Below, in pieces: positions 1-15,200 of a stretch of DNA of 64,000 bases. The notes under the pieces are model-generated. The model was not told the origin of the DNA. It searched no databases and was given only the letters and a program-made list of their open reading frames with translations. A program made the translations under genes and the position numbers. Location of the stretch: NCBI GenBank assembly GCA_914767715.1, contig OU612075.1, forward strand, positions 2,108,001 to 2,172,000. The letters are read 5' to 3'. This DNA is from Membranipora membranacea (taxonomy: Eukaryota; Bryozoa; Gymnolaemata; Cheilostomatida; Membraniporidae). Numbering within the stretch: the first letter of the stretch is position 1; each line of letters begins with the position of its first letter.

Positions 1-134
1 TTAAATTTACAAAGAAAGAATTTTTAGGTTATACGTTATATGTTATATCATCGCATCGCATGCGCACAAACAAAGTCATCTCTCTTGAATGTTCGGTTCA
101 ATGAAAGCAATTCAGCTTCTAAATAAATGCTTAC

Positions 135-216
135 CCAGGCTTGCTGGTAGTTTTTGATATATTAAGTCCACCTATTGTCATAGTACTGTGGCGAGGTAAT
201 ATGGGATTAACTCCAC
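135..216 (-). CDS. Gene C exon 6 (linker)
   Basis: This 82-base exon starts after a T-rich acceptor (TTTTTTTTCAG) and ends at GG|GTAAGC. It enters in phase 1 and leaves in phase 2, and reads GGVNPILPRHSTMTIGGLNI followed by more Ser/Thr residues. It is the last exon of this gene inside the window. Confidence 0.5.
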
Positions 217-3200
217 CTGAAAAAAAATAATAAAGAGCAAGGCAATTATTTTAAGTTTTAAGTTTTATTTATGCATCTGTTTTCATGATGTTGATAAAAA
301 TGAATGCTTACTGCTAGGTAAATATGACTGAGGGCAGAAATTTATGAAATTTGACATGGCAAAAGAGATTGTTGGTAGTGCGAGGTCTCTGACTACACTT
401 TATCTGCTCAATTATGTGAGATTAATTTATGTATAATATTATATATGAGAGTTGTGTCCCCGAAAGACGGTGCTTACATGAGCAGACAACTCTGAATTTC
501 CAATGTTTACCATCTAATATCTTTGCTACTATTGTCAACTAGACAGGTTATTTAATCTCTATTATTCACTTTATTTATGGGTAAGAAATGTAATTGATAT
601 AGAGACGGATCACATACTCATTCATCTTCAGTTTTAAGTTGTTGGATTTTTCTTATCTCTTCAATGACGACACAGGTACAAACAGTAATTTATTCTTGAC
701 ATCAATCTGATTCCACGAACCCGACGATTTAGAGACAAGGAGTGTTTGTAATTTTTTTCCTTTTCTTAACATCTGACAGAACCCATAGAGGGGACCATAG
801 GACACTTTCCCTAGGCCAGTATCTTAATTTATTGTTGCAGGTAGGTTCGATCCAAAACCAAAAGATATTTCGTGAAATGTATATCAATCATTTCTTGCTT
901 TTTTTTTTATGTTTTCTTCAGACAGTCTTGACATACAAATTAATCAAAGAAAAGGGTGGAACGACAGGACGTCTTATCCACAATGGGGAGCGGCCCACAA
1001 ACACACAAAAAATGTGCGGGTCATTTATACTTTCAACTGCAACGGTGGGACCGGAAAACATCAATAGCGATTTATCTTGAATGAAATACTTTAATTTAAT
1101 TTGTGACACCTAACTGTCAAAATAATTAAAACACAGTGGCAAAACTGATGCATGTGTAGGCCTAGCCTACTCGTGAATTATGATTTCAACATCATTGACA
1201 TTAATTTCAAGGTGACTTGATAACTTAATCGATTTTGAAAATAGAGGCAAAGATTAGACATCGATATAGACCTAATTGCGTTCCTAATTCTACATTAATG
1301 CAAGAAGACCCAATACTTAATAATCTGGGAAAAGAAATGCGGGTATCAAAAAACAGTTCGGACTTAACTATATCAAAAAATGACATTTAACCTTTTAATG
1401 AATATTATATTGCATTGTGGGTAATTTTTTCGATATATCGCCCTGATATTTTGAGCCTCACAAAATTTTGACAGGGTGGGGGGGGGGGGGGGGCAAGTGA
1501 AGACAAAATGCTTAAAACTGGATTTCAGTAAGGTTAATCAGTGCCCTATTACGAGACACCTAAATAATCGTCCTTTTATATTTTAGTTGACCACACATAA
1601 TATGATGCATTGCTGCATCAGAAATATTTTAAATTATTGACATTAGCTATGGTGTTTGAATCCTTTGGAAAAAGCGTTCATTACTAAATGTCTTTCCAAT
1701 ATTCCGTGACTCACAGAACACATATAGGCCTATCTGCAATATCTTTGCATATCTGGCATGTGGGATTTGAGAATGCGGCAGGAAAGCAACATAAAAATGC
1801 ACGAAACAAGACTAGTGAGAACAAGGAGTTGTCTCTCTAACTCCTTCGTTAAAACAAGTCTTACCTGGTGATGACTTGGTAGGACTTATATCAGGTTGAG
1901 TAGTAGCCTTTATTATGATCGGTACAGTCGACTCTGCTGGCGTTAGACTCGGCTGCACACATTGATTATCTTCTGACATTTTATAACCAGCTAAACATTT
2001 CTCACAACTCGCACCGTCTGAACCGTCTAAACAGTCCAAACATTTACCTACAAGAAAAGAAAACAATCAGGTTAATTATTGAAATAATAATAAAGAGCAT
2101 AGGGGGTTTCTGTCTGATTTCTTTAAATTAAATCGGATTAAAAGCAAATCAAAAAAAGAAATGAAAAATAATACAAAATTTGAATAAAATAAAAATCTGC
2201 ATAAGAAATAAAACAGACAAATAGTGGAACCGTTGGTGTAGTCATTGAATACTTTTCTTGGAACTATCGGACGGTTTATTTTTAATATCAGCTTTTTACA
2301 TGTGAAACAGTACAGCAAGATAGGCTACTTAACTGGGACTAAAAATAAGAAAGTCTGTCAAAGATTAGAATTTTGTGACCACTTTACTCAAACTATCATG
2401 TTGCTCCCTTTCAGTGGAAAGTCAAAGAAATTGATCGGTCTCAAGGCAATCATAAATAGGTAAAAATTATTCTTTTCGCTGGTATACAGTTTCAAAGAAT
2501 CGAACGTAAAACTATAAAGCCCTGATGATGGACTACAAAAATATTGGGCATATTTTGAGCATCACCTTCTATCACTTGAATTGTGAGTTATAAGACATTT
2601 GGTATCACATTGCGCAGTATGACTGCACCTGGCCGTAAAAAAACCTCAGGGGATGATTAGGTTTCAAAAACGGCTATTTGAAGACTTTATATGACACAAT
2701 ACAACACCACAACTAGACCGCGTCATAAAATCTGAACCTCACAGGTAAGTTCAGAAACAAGTCATCGTAAACCTTAGACACGTTTACAACCTAATAAAAT
2801 GTTTAAATAATTGAAGTTCAATCGGTGCTTATGTAGTTTTATTTTTTATAGTCTCTCCTAAAACAATAAAACAGATAGATTACTTGGACACATTTCAAAC
2901 ATTGATTATCATCTTATTCTCATTAATACACCAGATGGAATACTTTGTGTCCGCCCATGGCCGCATTCCTCGCATTATATTAGAGACATTATTTTGGAAT
3001 TTACGATAAAAAGTTAAACTGTCAACATTTTTCCATGTTGCTACCCAACTTGATGGCTTTTCTTGATATTTTCTTTAAATCCAAACTCTGCCCAGTATTG
3101 AGTATTAAAAAATTAGTGATTATGGACGAATATGATTTAAGAATTCAATGCCGTCAAAAAAGGAATTTTAAGATAATTGACGAAATTGACAGGATTGTTG

Positions 3201-6200
3201 TAATCATTCAAGGTTTGCGGTGTAGAATGATCATTTTTTATATTAAAAAAAGGTTTTTGACATTTTGTTGGCTTAGGCGTTTGGACACGAAATCACAAAC
3301 AAGTTTTTATTCCACATGTGCTGAACTGGATACGATTTTATAATATTTGGATGGCATTATAAAATAATGGATGAGTTGGTACCTAAAAAGCTGAAATTCA
3401 GTTTATGATAAAAAATCAATGAAAACTCTGCTGCTGAAAATCTCAGCCTAGTCTGTTGCAATTCAGTGACAATAAAATCATGTCAGGTATTATTGGAAAA
3501 AAACAGAGTGACATCGTACACATGAGTGAATTTTCCCAATAGTTATAGTATCTTTTGTCTTAGTGTTGCGTCATTTTTAGTTGTATATATCATTTGTAAT
3601 ATTATAAATATACAGGTAATCGATTCCTGGCACGTGTCACGGTTACAAAAAAAATTCTCTTGAGACCGAATTGCACTATAGTTTCATATTTTGCACTTAT
3701 AACATTTCCATTTTAGTTGTCAAACCCTGCGGATCGAAGGCCCTTGACAGATTGAGTTGGTTATAAGTTACACTACTAGTCCCATTGTGGAGATTTATGG
3801 TGATATCATAAAATGGTATAATTATTATATATTCATATTACGGAAAGAAAAAACTCTGTTGATACAGTTGAATCTGTCACAATGTTGCGTTTTCAGTTTT
3901 TGCTGCCCAGATTAGGGAGTTGTGTCCCGTGACACAAAGGGTTTCTCCACTAGACATACTTACACATTTCAATGTACCCTAGAGCAGTAAGTAAGAGCTA
4001 GAGTTCAGTTGGCTAGTTTAGGGTGACTTAATTTTATCTAGTGTAACTTTTCACTAGCTTAGATAGCAGTAAATATCAGGGTACGAGGTCGAGTAAGCAA
4101 TGACTTGTCATGAGTTTCACTATTTCCAGCCTGCTCAAAATGGCGAACTTCTTCCCATTACATGCAAATACTATATTGCATCCTCCATATTGTTATAACT
4201 TGTCCAGTTAGGTTGTCAAGATGTGGAGTAGCGACCCTGGACATAGTGAGTAAGATTGAAGCCCTGAGAGTAATTATGGATATGCACATATTATGATGGA
4301 TGAGGATATAACCAGCGGATGATGACCTCAGCGTCATGTAGATAACCTGGGAACATCCTTACTCCGTGAGGACCAGGTTGAGCAACCATAGCAAGAATAA
4401 GGCTTCAGGAAATCTCAACAATTCAGTATATGTAACGATAGTTTCCTAAGAGATTTCCTCTCTACACTTTGTAAGAGGTCATGATATGGCCTACACACCC
4501 TCCCTGGGGTGGCAATGAACTCTACTGGTTGAAGATGTGAGGGGGCGCCAACGCCAAGGCACTGTAGAGTATAGTTTATAAGAGGTCACTGTACAATGAA
4601 GTCGAATTTACACCATAATTGTGTAAATTTTACTTCATTGCAAAACCTCTTTGTTACACTCCTAGTTTCTGGCACTATGACTTTCTTACAAATAAAACAG
4701 TAAAACTAAAGGAGGAACTAAATGTGTAGCAATGTTCTTATTTGTGGAGAAGGCAAAGACAGGCGAAGTTCTGTACAAATCCTCAACACACCACTCATTA
4801 TTTTTTTTTGTTATCTCACATCCCTTTCTTACGAATGACATTTTCCAAATCGTTTTCTCGCTTTATTAGTGTAGGTAGACTACCTTCCTATGAAAGCCTA
4901 TTTTGACTTTTAAAATTCACAAACTTGATGGAAAATATATCATCAGCACTCTTCTTCATCTGGAAATTCCAATAACGAGCAAGTACATAAAACCTCAGTA
5001 AGTTTCCATGAAGCAGACCCGGGATTGAATGCCATCCTATGTGTAAACGAGGCGTATAACTAGTGTATTTAAGGAGTATAACTAGTGTAATAAACGAGTA
5101 TAATTAGTCTAATAAAGGTCGAGGCTAGAGGGTGATGGTCAAGAACCAGCTACACAAGCGTGTCAATTCCAGGGGATGGACTGTATTTGTAAGTGTCAGT
5201 TCCAGGGAGTGCTCAGTTAGTTCTAGAGCTGGCACCACCATCCCTAATGTTAGAGTTCACACTAGTAGGTGTGAAAGTGATAGAGCGGGTTCCAAAATGT
5301 ATGTCGAGAGGGGAGGTCACCACTTCATTGTGTCATTAACTACTAGCATAAGAGCTAAGGATATGATATCAAGGGACATAAGTATCACAAACAATGATGT
5401 GGTGCATGCATAGACTTTGCAATAATTATCAGGCCAATGGTGTGCGGTTTGAGAGCGTTTAACACGGCCAGCCATAATGTTAGTGGCTGGAAGTATAGGA
5501 TACTTAGCTACTGATGGATGTGTATCACGAGTTAAACAGAAGGGTGTTTGTCATGGTACCAGGGTACCAGGGTGCTGCTATAGCTTCTCACATACTCAGT
5601 GGTAACCTCAGGTGACACGGCTGACCGTTGCACCAAGAATAGAAGTGACTGCCCAAATCAGAATGATGTCATGTAGATTTTATAAGTGAGGGTTCTTTGT
5701 AGGGCATGGTGAGATGTTATAAGCTGGTCAGAATGAACTGAAATAGTTCCTTTAACTGGCACTGATTGACCCTATCTGTATAATATTTACCGAGAAACAT
5801 TGTTGTGATAAAAACCCAGCAAGCTTATTTTAACCTTGGTCATGGATTTCTATTATTGTGAACTTTGGAATTGTGCCCCCATATATTTCACTTTTATTTT
5901 TTCCCTAGAATTCTCAGTGAAGCGGGACAAGCTGCAAGCTAAAAATCAAACAGAACATTGATTTGTCTACCAACAAATTGAGTTGCCAAAATTCATTTTG
6001 ACAAGAATTCGGGTAATAAAAAACATCCCAAAATTTCATAACTCATCTGCTTTAATTATCAGTTAGGGGAGTAGATCACAATTGTTTCGTAACATCAAAG
6101 TGAAAATCAAGTTTGTTTTAATGTTATTCTCACTTGTCTATATCTCTTGTAAGTTTCCTAGAGTATGTCTTGTGTTATAGGATGTTTATCCCTAGAGTTG

Positions 6201-9200
6201 ATCATTTCTTGTTAAAGAATAGGGACATGCACAGCAAATTCTTTCACAGAAAGTGGTCAATTGGAAGGGAGGGCTGATCTAGCCTCCCCTCAAAATGAAA
6301 AAGGCTCGTGTAATTAGGCTTAATAGCCCCGGAACAAATTTCAAACTTACCTGTTTTACTTTCACATAGTAAAGTTCTATTATTACACTGGCACGGCGCA
6401 CACACATTTTCTGTATTATTATATTGTCCTGCGGCGCACGTATCAGGGCTACTGGATGTTTTCTGTGTTAACTTCACTGGTAATGTGCAAATAAACTGTC
6501 TTTCTTCCGTGTGTTCTGCATTCTCAGGCTAAAAAAACACAAAATAAAATTTAATGCATATAAAATTATTTGAACTTAGTGATTTCTGGAAAGAAGAGTT
6601 CAAAGGTATTTTGATTCTGGTTCTCATATGACGGTGCCTTGTCAGTTTATGCATTGTCATTTTTCATGCAAAATAAATATACCTCATGTTATGATATAAA
6701 ATACCATGTTAAACTATTTGTTAATATGTCATTTAGACTTCCAAACAGGCAGAAAAAATCACACCGAAATGCAAATTTTGTGATTTTGAATTATCAGGTA
6801 ACCAAAATTCCGCATTTTAAAAAAAAGTACAAATCAACATACCTTTGATGTTGTACCATTAAAGGCAATTGACAAGAAATTGAATTCCATGAATAAATAA
6901 TAAAATAATATATAGCCTGTTTTTTGTTATTCTATTTACTGGCATGGACTTAGCTATTTTACAGCTTAGGTGTGGATACAGCTATGACATTATACTGTGT
7001 GGTTTGTTATAAATTACTCAGTTTAGGAAATATGGTAGGTGAGGCGAAAATCCTTGAGGGTGTGAAGTAACACCAGGTTGGGTATTGTAAGCTCATCCTG
7101 AGTCCCCAGTCCCCAAATAATCAATTATAGAATTTTTAGGCCACTCTATTGAGCAATCTAGGGGAGGTAGAGCACCCCTGCCTTCCCTAGAACTACGGGC
7201 CTGTACACCATACCGGTAGCGACTAACCACCAGCTTACAGGGGCTTTGGTCAGCTTGATTTCCAATGATCTAACGGTAAACAGTACAGACTGCATGTCCG
7301 TTATTTGAGGTAATTTGCGTAGTTAATGAGGTAATCTAAAGGTTGGGTTGGCTCAGCCGTGGATGATGAAGCATTATTAGCTCAGGTTAGGAAACAGAAC
7401 AAGACTTCTGAGTGAGGGGTGGGGGGCCGTCGGGAGGGGGGCAAAGTTTGGGGGGCTCAGACTAGGGTGTCACTGAAGTCATAATCTACCATCTAATCTG
7501 TGGTTTTACTTGAATAAATTTCTGTCTAATATGCGTCTGATTTATTAGAAAACAATCTGTTTTAGGGCGACAGCTTCGTAACTTATAGTAGAGAAATGCC
7601 AAATACTGGTTCCGCCTAGCGCTTATTTGTAGCTGAGAAAATGAGCTACGATTGGATAGCACTGGAAAGTACTTTGCTGGCCAAATGGAGTAGTATAAAT
7701 TGGAGCTGAGAGAAGATTGGATTTCCTACCACTCCATATGATGCGGAAGTGAGCCCTGGATAAAATAGTACTTCAGTATCAAACACAACCAGGGCCGTAG
7801 TTTAAGAGAATTGTAAGGGAGGCAAAAATCTGAGGCGGGTCCAAAGCATCAATAAAGGTGTGCTGTAAGCTCCTCCAAAGTAGTTTAAGGTATGTAAAGG
7901 AGCTGAGTCTGCCATGGATTTTTCATTTATTATGTTTTTAGGCCACTTCATACTCCTCTCGAGGGGAGGCAGTGCCCCCTAGAACTATGGGCCTGACTAC
8001 ACCTAGTGTTAGCCAGGGGCGTAAACATCGGCACATCAAAGCGTTCAGAAAAAGTGGAAACAACCGTCGTTAATATCAAGGCGATCCTAATGGAAATTGA
8101 ACAAAAAACTAACATTACTTGCCCTAGGACAGGTTTCTGTGACAAACTACTTCCTTAGTTCGAAAACCAACGGTCTATAGAAATTTTTCTGTCGAAAATT
8201 GAAAGGCATAAAAACAGCTATCCTTCATTATAAATATTTCGCTGAAAATAGCTCCAAAGTTTTGCACCAGTACCTAAAACTCAAAGAGTAGTTGGTGTAC
8301 AGCAAGAAAACTTTTAATTTTTGTTTAGTCTAAGTGCTTTTCTGCCAATTTAGGTGCCTCATTTCAATGTAAGAGTTTTGAACTTAATAGAACTCGGAAG
8401 TGCCTCATAGGTCATTGTAAGGGGCGTAAATCTTCCTCCTACAAATAACGATACTACTGGATTGTTATTCGTACATGGCGATATACGCCTTGATATCAGC
8501 AAACAGAGTATATAATAATTCTATGTAGGCCTATGTATCAACCTTAGACACACATTCCCTAAAGTTTTTCACACTGTGACAAAGAGTTCCAATATCTAAG
8601 CTACGCTTTGCACAGTTTTTTTTCTTTCTTTGCTTTGAAGATCAATTTTTGATGTTAAACAAGACACTATAACTTTGATGTAGTCGAAGATAATAATTTT
8701 ATTAGCCTAGGTACAGTATTTCTTATAGCCTGAGTTTCAACAATCAGCAATTTACCAACAAAGTGAGGGCCCTGAGGACACGCCCCTGCTATAATGTCAA
8801 AACATATAGCTAATTGATGAAATCAGAACAGATTGCGATTAATAACTGAGCCCTGAAAATCAATATAGCTCATTAAATCACAGCCACACTTCACTGAAGG
8901 CAGTCGATATATCATACAATCTTCTGTGACAGCAAAAATAAGTTACTGTAGTTCTTGTTTGCAATAAAACATCAAATCCATAAAAATATGATACAGTTAC
9001 AGCTCGGCACTGTCATAATTATAGCAATAACGCATAATTTTGAATATGGACATAATATGGAGTTATTTGAGTTACTATCACAGAGTACTCTGTGTTACTA
9101 TTGTCCAGCCACTGCCCAGCAAAAAACATGTAGTTATGATATATCAGGATATGGGTTGATGATTATCACCTGTGAATGATTTTAATGACCTGATGGAAAT

Positions 9201-12200
9201 CATCAGTCCAGTAGGTGCGAATCAGCAAGGGGTTTCTTGCAAACAAAGAAAATGGCTGCACACTCGCAATTTCGTGAATGATAAACTTGGAGCAAAAAAA
9301 CTCTACAACAGTTTAGCAGCTCGATAATCAGCTAGCTTGTGAGTGGTTGTAGCTCTATGCACCCCGTAACTTTGATATGGTAAAAGTGTTATCTTTTAGT
9401 GAGTGGGCGGCAAAAATATATAGATTATATCTTTGGTCAGTTTGTGGAAAGTGGCAGAACGCCTCCACAGATACTGCGGTCTGACAGATAACTTTTCTCA
9501 CATGAACTGGCACTGCAAATTCGACCTTGAACCTTATGGGAAAACTTGCTCTCTCTGGGAATTCCAGTGAATTGCATCATGGGATATGCATTAATTTGTC
9601 TTATTACAATGATGTCGCACAGGATCCTTGCTAGTGCAAGTGCTCAAACTTCATCATGGGTCGCCATTAGTAGATCATATCGCCTTTAAACCACTGTACA
9701 AAGGTCCACACAGTAAAACTACCCTAGTGGGGTAAATATTAGCTACAGATTAGTTTAGTTAGCATCAATTTTAGCTAGCTAAGTTAAGAGCATATATGAA
9801 GGCAAACTTTTCTAGGGTAGCCCCATTCCTAGCCTGTCTTGAAAGCTTTGTTGTGGAGGGGAGGGACAACTCGGCCTGTCGATAGCCCATTTGCAAGAAT
9901 TGACAAGCATTGTTCTCCCCAACAACAAAGCTTGTCAAGAATGGCTGGGCATGGGGCTACCCAGGAGAAAAAGTTTGCCTTTTTACACATCCTGGCTTCA
10001 TGTAAACTTAGCTAGCTAAAATTTAAGCTAGCTAAATTGCCCCACTAACTAGCTAACCTAAACCTCATGTCAGGTAACTCACCATAAGCAGACAGGCCCT
10101 CAGCTCTATACTGATATTAGTGTCAGCCGTCAGCTCGTTGAGTGTAGCTGCGTTAATACTCTGATTTACGTTCATATGCGTCGTCCTCATATGGGAACCT
10201 ATAACAAGACAGATAAAAGGTCAAGGTCGCAGGTCAAGGTCATAGGTAAAGGTCACAAACATGAAAACTTAGAGGAGAAGCGAGTGTCAAAAACATCCGA
10301 TTGTGAACAGTTGAATAGACATTAGATTCAAGAATTTCAAGAAAACTTTCGCTCTGTGGGAGGCAAGTTCTCAGATGTTTTGCCAAAATACTAGACGATG
10401 GATAAGTGATTCTTATTTGCAACTTAAACAAATCAGAGGCCGAAGAAAGCCATTATGTGACTATTTTGGCCGTACAATGAATTGCGATCATAATCAGTAA
10501 CTAAATGTAGGAGATAAATCGATCAGGAAAAACTTTTCTAGGTGGATGTATAACATCTGCGTCCTGAATAAAAAATCAATGATGAACTGGAAAAAAGTCT
10601 CTAAGGATAGGAGGTGATACTTTGTCTGACACTTTGTAAGAAAGAAATGATGAGAAATGAGTTATCACTGACATTAAATGTTGAGAAAGACTGTCAGTGG
10701 CCTGGCTGAATGCCTGTCACGCTCTTGGCAAGCCTTACCTAAGCGCAATGGGTTTACCTAACTTTGGTGATGTGCGCTGTTAGTTACTCATCTATTTTAG
10801 TAAATATAATCGGAACAAAAGCAATCTGATAATTTATCGCTTTGGCTATAGGGCTAGGACCATCGACGTCCCAGTTACAACCTTCAAAAACTCATTTAAG
10901 TCAAGCTGTTTGACAAAAGTTTACAAGGGTCAGCTACAATAGATTCTGAACTTGTGAACCAATCAAACATGAGAAATCCGATCCAGCAACCATAAGTGAA
11001 TAGCCATACCCTAGCTCAGGGTCAAATACGTTCCCCACATCCATATAATATATATCAGTGGCGAGGCCTCAACTGTATGACACGAATACAGGACTTGGTC
11101 GAGTAGCCTGCATTAGCGTACAGAGAACTGCTTGGAATTTGTGACACTTATACTACACACTATCACTACATATTAACGTAGTTTGTGGTTTTGTGAATGA
11201 AATACCACATAATCTTTGACACATTACCAACAACACATTAGCTGCAAACAACCCTGTTGCCAGGTGCTTTTAGGTGATAGAAGGACCATAAAACTGGCTC
11301 ATAAAACCAGGGCCGTAGTTTAGAACTAATGGCAGGGGAGGCAAAAGTCCGAGGCGAGTCTGAAGCATCACCAGGAGGGGTGCTGTAAGCTCCTCCTCAC
11401 CGATTTAAGTTACATAAATAGCAATTAAAATCGCAGTGCAGCATATTCTGACATGGATTAGTCAACTGTATCATTTTAGACCACTCTATTGAGCATTCTA
11501 GGGGAGGCAGAACGTCCCTGCCTCCCCTAGAACTACGGGCCTGAAAACCAGCGGGTGTAAAACCATAATGAGAGGTCATTTATAGCCTCATGTGACAATT
11601 ATGTGTGTAACAACATGGTGATATGTATGTCAAATTAAACCATTATCAGGCCCGTAGTTCTAGGGGAGGCAGGGAGGCACTGCCTCCCCTAAAAAGCTAA
11701 ATACAGTGGCCCAAAACTATTGTAATTGAACAATCCATGCTAGAATCAGCTCCTCTGAGATTTCAATTTGCTTATTATATGCCTTAAATTGCTCAAGGAG
11801 GAACTTACTGTTGATTCTTTGGACTCGCCACAAACCTTGGCCTCCCCTACCATGTTGCTAAACTACGGCCCTGATTATAGAAAATGGAGTGATTTGTCAA
11901 AACCAGATGAAGTTTTGAGTCAGAATTCACCACAATAAATATTAAGTTGTGTTTTACCCAGGAGGTTTTACTCAGGGGTAGGATTTGTGGCTGGTCTTTA
12001 TTTTAATGAGTGACCTAATAGAATAAGAATGTAGAAAACAATGTTCCAATAATCAATCACTATGACTTTCTGACAAGCTGAATTCCTTTCCATCATCCCA
12101 GTGATAGCCATGAATTCATTGGTGATAGCACTTCACTGCTTTACTCAAAACTCAAGCCACCAAAGAATACTACATTCTATAGTGATCATGTGACCTATAT

Positions 12201-15200
12201 ATTTTTGTAAGTTTCTTTATGATTGGCTGTCTGTAGCTATTTTTCGACTGATTGCCCAAACTCTTCCCAATGACAGCTGAAGTGAGGTTCTTAGTACCCC
12301 GATTCCACATTTTATATTGATCTTATGCCATGGTTTAGGGCTTTTTTCTCTGACCCAGATAAACAAGGTCCCAATAGTAGCTATATTATCTTCATCGTGG
12401 TTACGCTTTGAAAAAATTTGCAACCAGAGCTTATTTTGACACTAGTGTACAGTAACAACAATTAATCATTGTATGTATTGTTTAAAAGCGAAGAGATAGC
12501 CCAAAGCAAACCTCAAAATATGTATAAGAACTGTGTCATGTTATTCACAAAACTTTTCACAAAAATTTTTTTAGAAAATGCTCCCTGGCATCATTCACGT
12601 ACTAGAAAAATAGGTTGTGCCTGTTCTATTTGCACGATGCATGGGTAAAATCTAGATTTTTACAGTGTCATAACATTTGGCAACATCCATATGATCAAAA
12701 AGCAGATTTTCAAATTCATTAAAAGATTTCACACATGTACTGCCAAGATGCTTTTTACAAATAAATGTTCCCACAAGCCTCTTTTGAAATCAGTGCCAAA
12801 CTCTCTAACTCGAAAGTGGAACATTGGCAAGAAATATGATTTCTCAAGTTGCAAGGAGCAGTATCTTCATATGACACATTCTTTGTGAATAAATTTCAAA
12901 TTACGACGAAGCGAAAATAAAAAATATGGATTGACCATTACATTGACGCTAATGTATGTTAGATAATAACTGAGAATAATTGGTAGTACGCTAAACCCTA
13001 TCATAACTTTCCAAGGTCACTTTTTTGAGTGGGAAGATGTTGCATCAGTAAGGTTTAACCTGTAATCCATCGTAAGACTGACAGCAATACCCACCGAATC
13101 AATGGGTTAATTAAAAAATTGAAAATTAAAAATTTTAATTTAATTTTAAATCTCCAGATGCAATCGTAACAACCGCGTACATAAAACGTCTCAACTACCG
13201 TGTTGCATGTTTGGATGCAAATTACATGAAATAGTGCTGTGAAAGATACAAATTTTGGATCTAATACCACGGCCACCAAATTGATCATCATAATTCATCA
13301 TTTTTAATTTGGCTTTCGCTGTGATTTTCATGCACATGAGAAGTGGTTTCCTTATTTCAAATGTAAAATTGTGACATGTAAAAATTTTCAAATCAACAAT
13401 TGCTGGTTAGAGCAGGCATTAGGCCAAAAGCATGTAGGATTTTATGATATTGAATTTTGGTTAATTTCCCTAAGAACTTAGGCAGGCAAAATTTAAACAT
13501 GTCACAGTTAGACACAGTCTCATCTGTAGTCTGAGCCCCCCAGACTTTCCGACGGCTGTTGAACACAATAAATTGTAATTTAAAACTCTTCCATCATGGT
13601 AAATGGAAGCTTCTGACACAGATCTAAAACATTTTGTTGGCCTATCCTCAAAACCGATAGAATACATCACGTAGTGCCGTACAGCACTAATTAAGACAGG
13701 CAGAGATCAGTATGTGGATCTAAAACATTTATCACTACCTCTCAGAGATCAGAGAAGATTGAGCCAATTTTGTTTAATTAGGTTTGATGCAATAAATTAC
13801 ATGTTTTGGTGAAAATCTAGACACATAATCAAATTTTCTAATACAGGCCCGTAGTTCTAGGGGAGGCAGAGAGGCACTGGCTCCCCTAGAAAGCTAAACA
13901 CAGTGGTCTAAAACACTATACTTGAATAATCCATGTTTGAATCAGCTCCTCTGGGATTCCCATTTGCTTATTATATGCCTAAAATTACTCGGAAAGGAGC
14001 TTACTTGTGATGCTTCTGACTCGCCTCGGACTTTTGCCCCCCCCCCTTTTTTTCTAAACTACGGCCTTGTAATATATTATATTGATATAATATTGGGCTA
14101 AGCTAAGGTAAATCCTTTGATCTGTTTTGGCTTGATGTGTTCCTCGCCTGTACTCGCGTGGCTATTGGCTGTTTTATATTCTAGCTGAATCGCTCTCGAT
14201 AAATATTCAGAGGCAAATTACAATTCTCTCTTACGCAAGTGTGGCAATAATTAGCATGGACAACAAGCTTAGCTATCACTTTCATAATGGATTCAGAATG
14301 TCTGAATTAGCCGTGCAATGTGCTAGTCATATCCATACAGGGGCGCCGTTGGACTTTGAACAAACGGTCGGCCTAAACTACATACAAGAAGACTACTCAA
14401 AAAATGAAGCGACGCTTGAGGAGGCTAAATATTGGGTACTGATGTATATTCCCTCAAATTTGTCAGTTTTCTTCATAGGCTATGTTTAAAAGTGACATCC
14501 AGGTTTGGCTGGAGAGAGATGTTTGCCTCCTTAAGCAGCCAAAAATTAAAACTCACAAAAAGACGTGAAGCCAAGCTGAACATTTGTGTGGTGACCAAAT
14601 TTGTATTTTTCGGAGTAAGTAAAATGTATCTACGGTATTGTACTTACCTTTTTGTTGAGGAGTATAAGTTACATTTAAATAATAGTGACAGATTGGTATC
14701 GGGTACTGATAATGGAACATTGGTGAAGGCCAGTTTATCCCGATCGAATATGGACCTAAAATGAAACACCAAAATATGATAATCAGCACTTTGCAGAACA
14801 GATTTTAAGCCTTTTATAACAACAATGAATGATTATCACAACTATAATCCAAAATATGATAATCAGCTCCTTGCTGAACAGATTCCAGCCTTTTAAAACA
14901 ACAATAACTGATTATCAAAACTATAAGTCTTCACTCACACCAAAGAGTTCTCTCCGAATCACTGCTGATACCCAATTCACAAATCTTGAGCTAAACAAAG
15001 ATGCTATTCAAATGTAGTAACACATAGGTCCCTAAAATAAACACTAATTGTTTGTTATGAAATGAATCATTCTTGTTGGTTCATTCATGAGGTCAAATAA
15101 CAGCCACTATCAGTAAAAGTTCCACCATGTTTACTTTCCATAGACATGGATATTTCTATGTTACTTACCAACATGAGTGATATTTATAGCCTTGATGCCA

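Noticed and set aside
5132-5413. 93-codon plus-strand open frame
   Set aside because: Rich in Ser and Arg, no domain, in a repeat-containing intron; likely chance.
14241-14489. 82-codon plus-strand open frame starting MAIISMDNKLSYHF
   Set aside because: Fairly even composition and a possible donor near 14433, but no domain, no partner exon and it lies in a gene C intron. Left out for lack of support.
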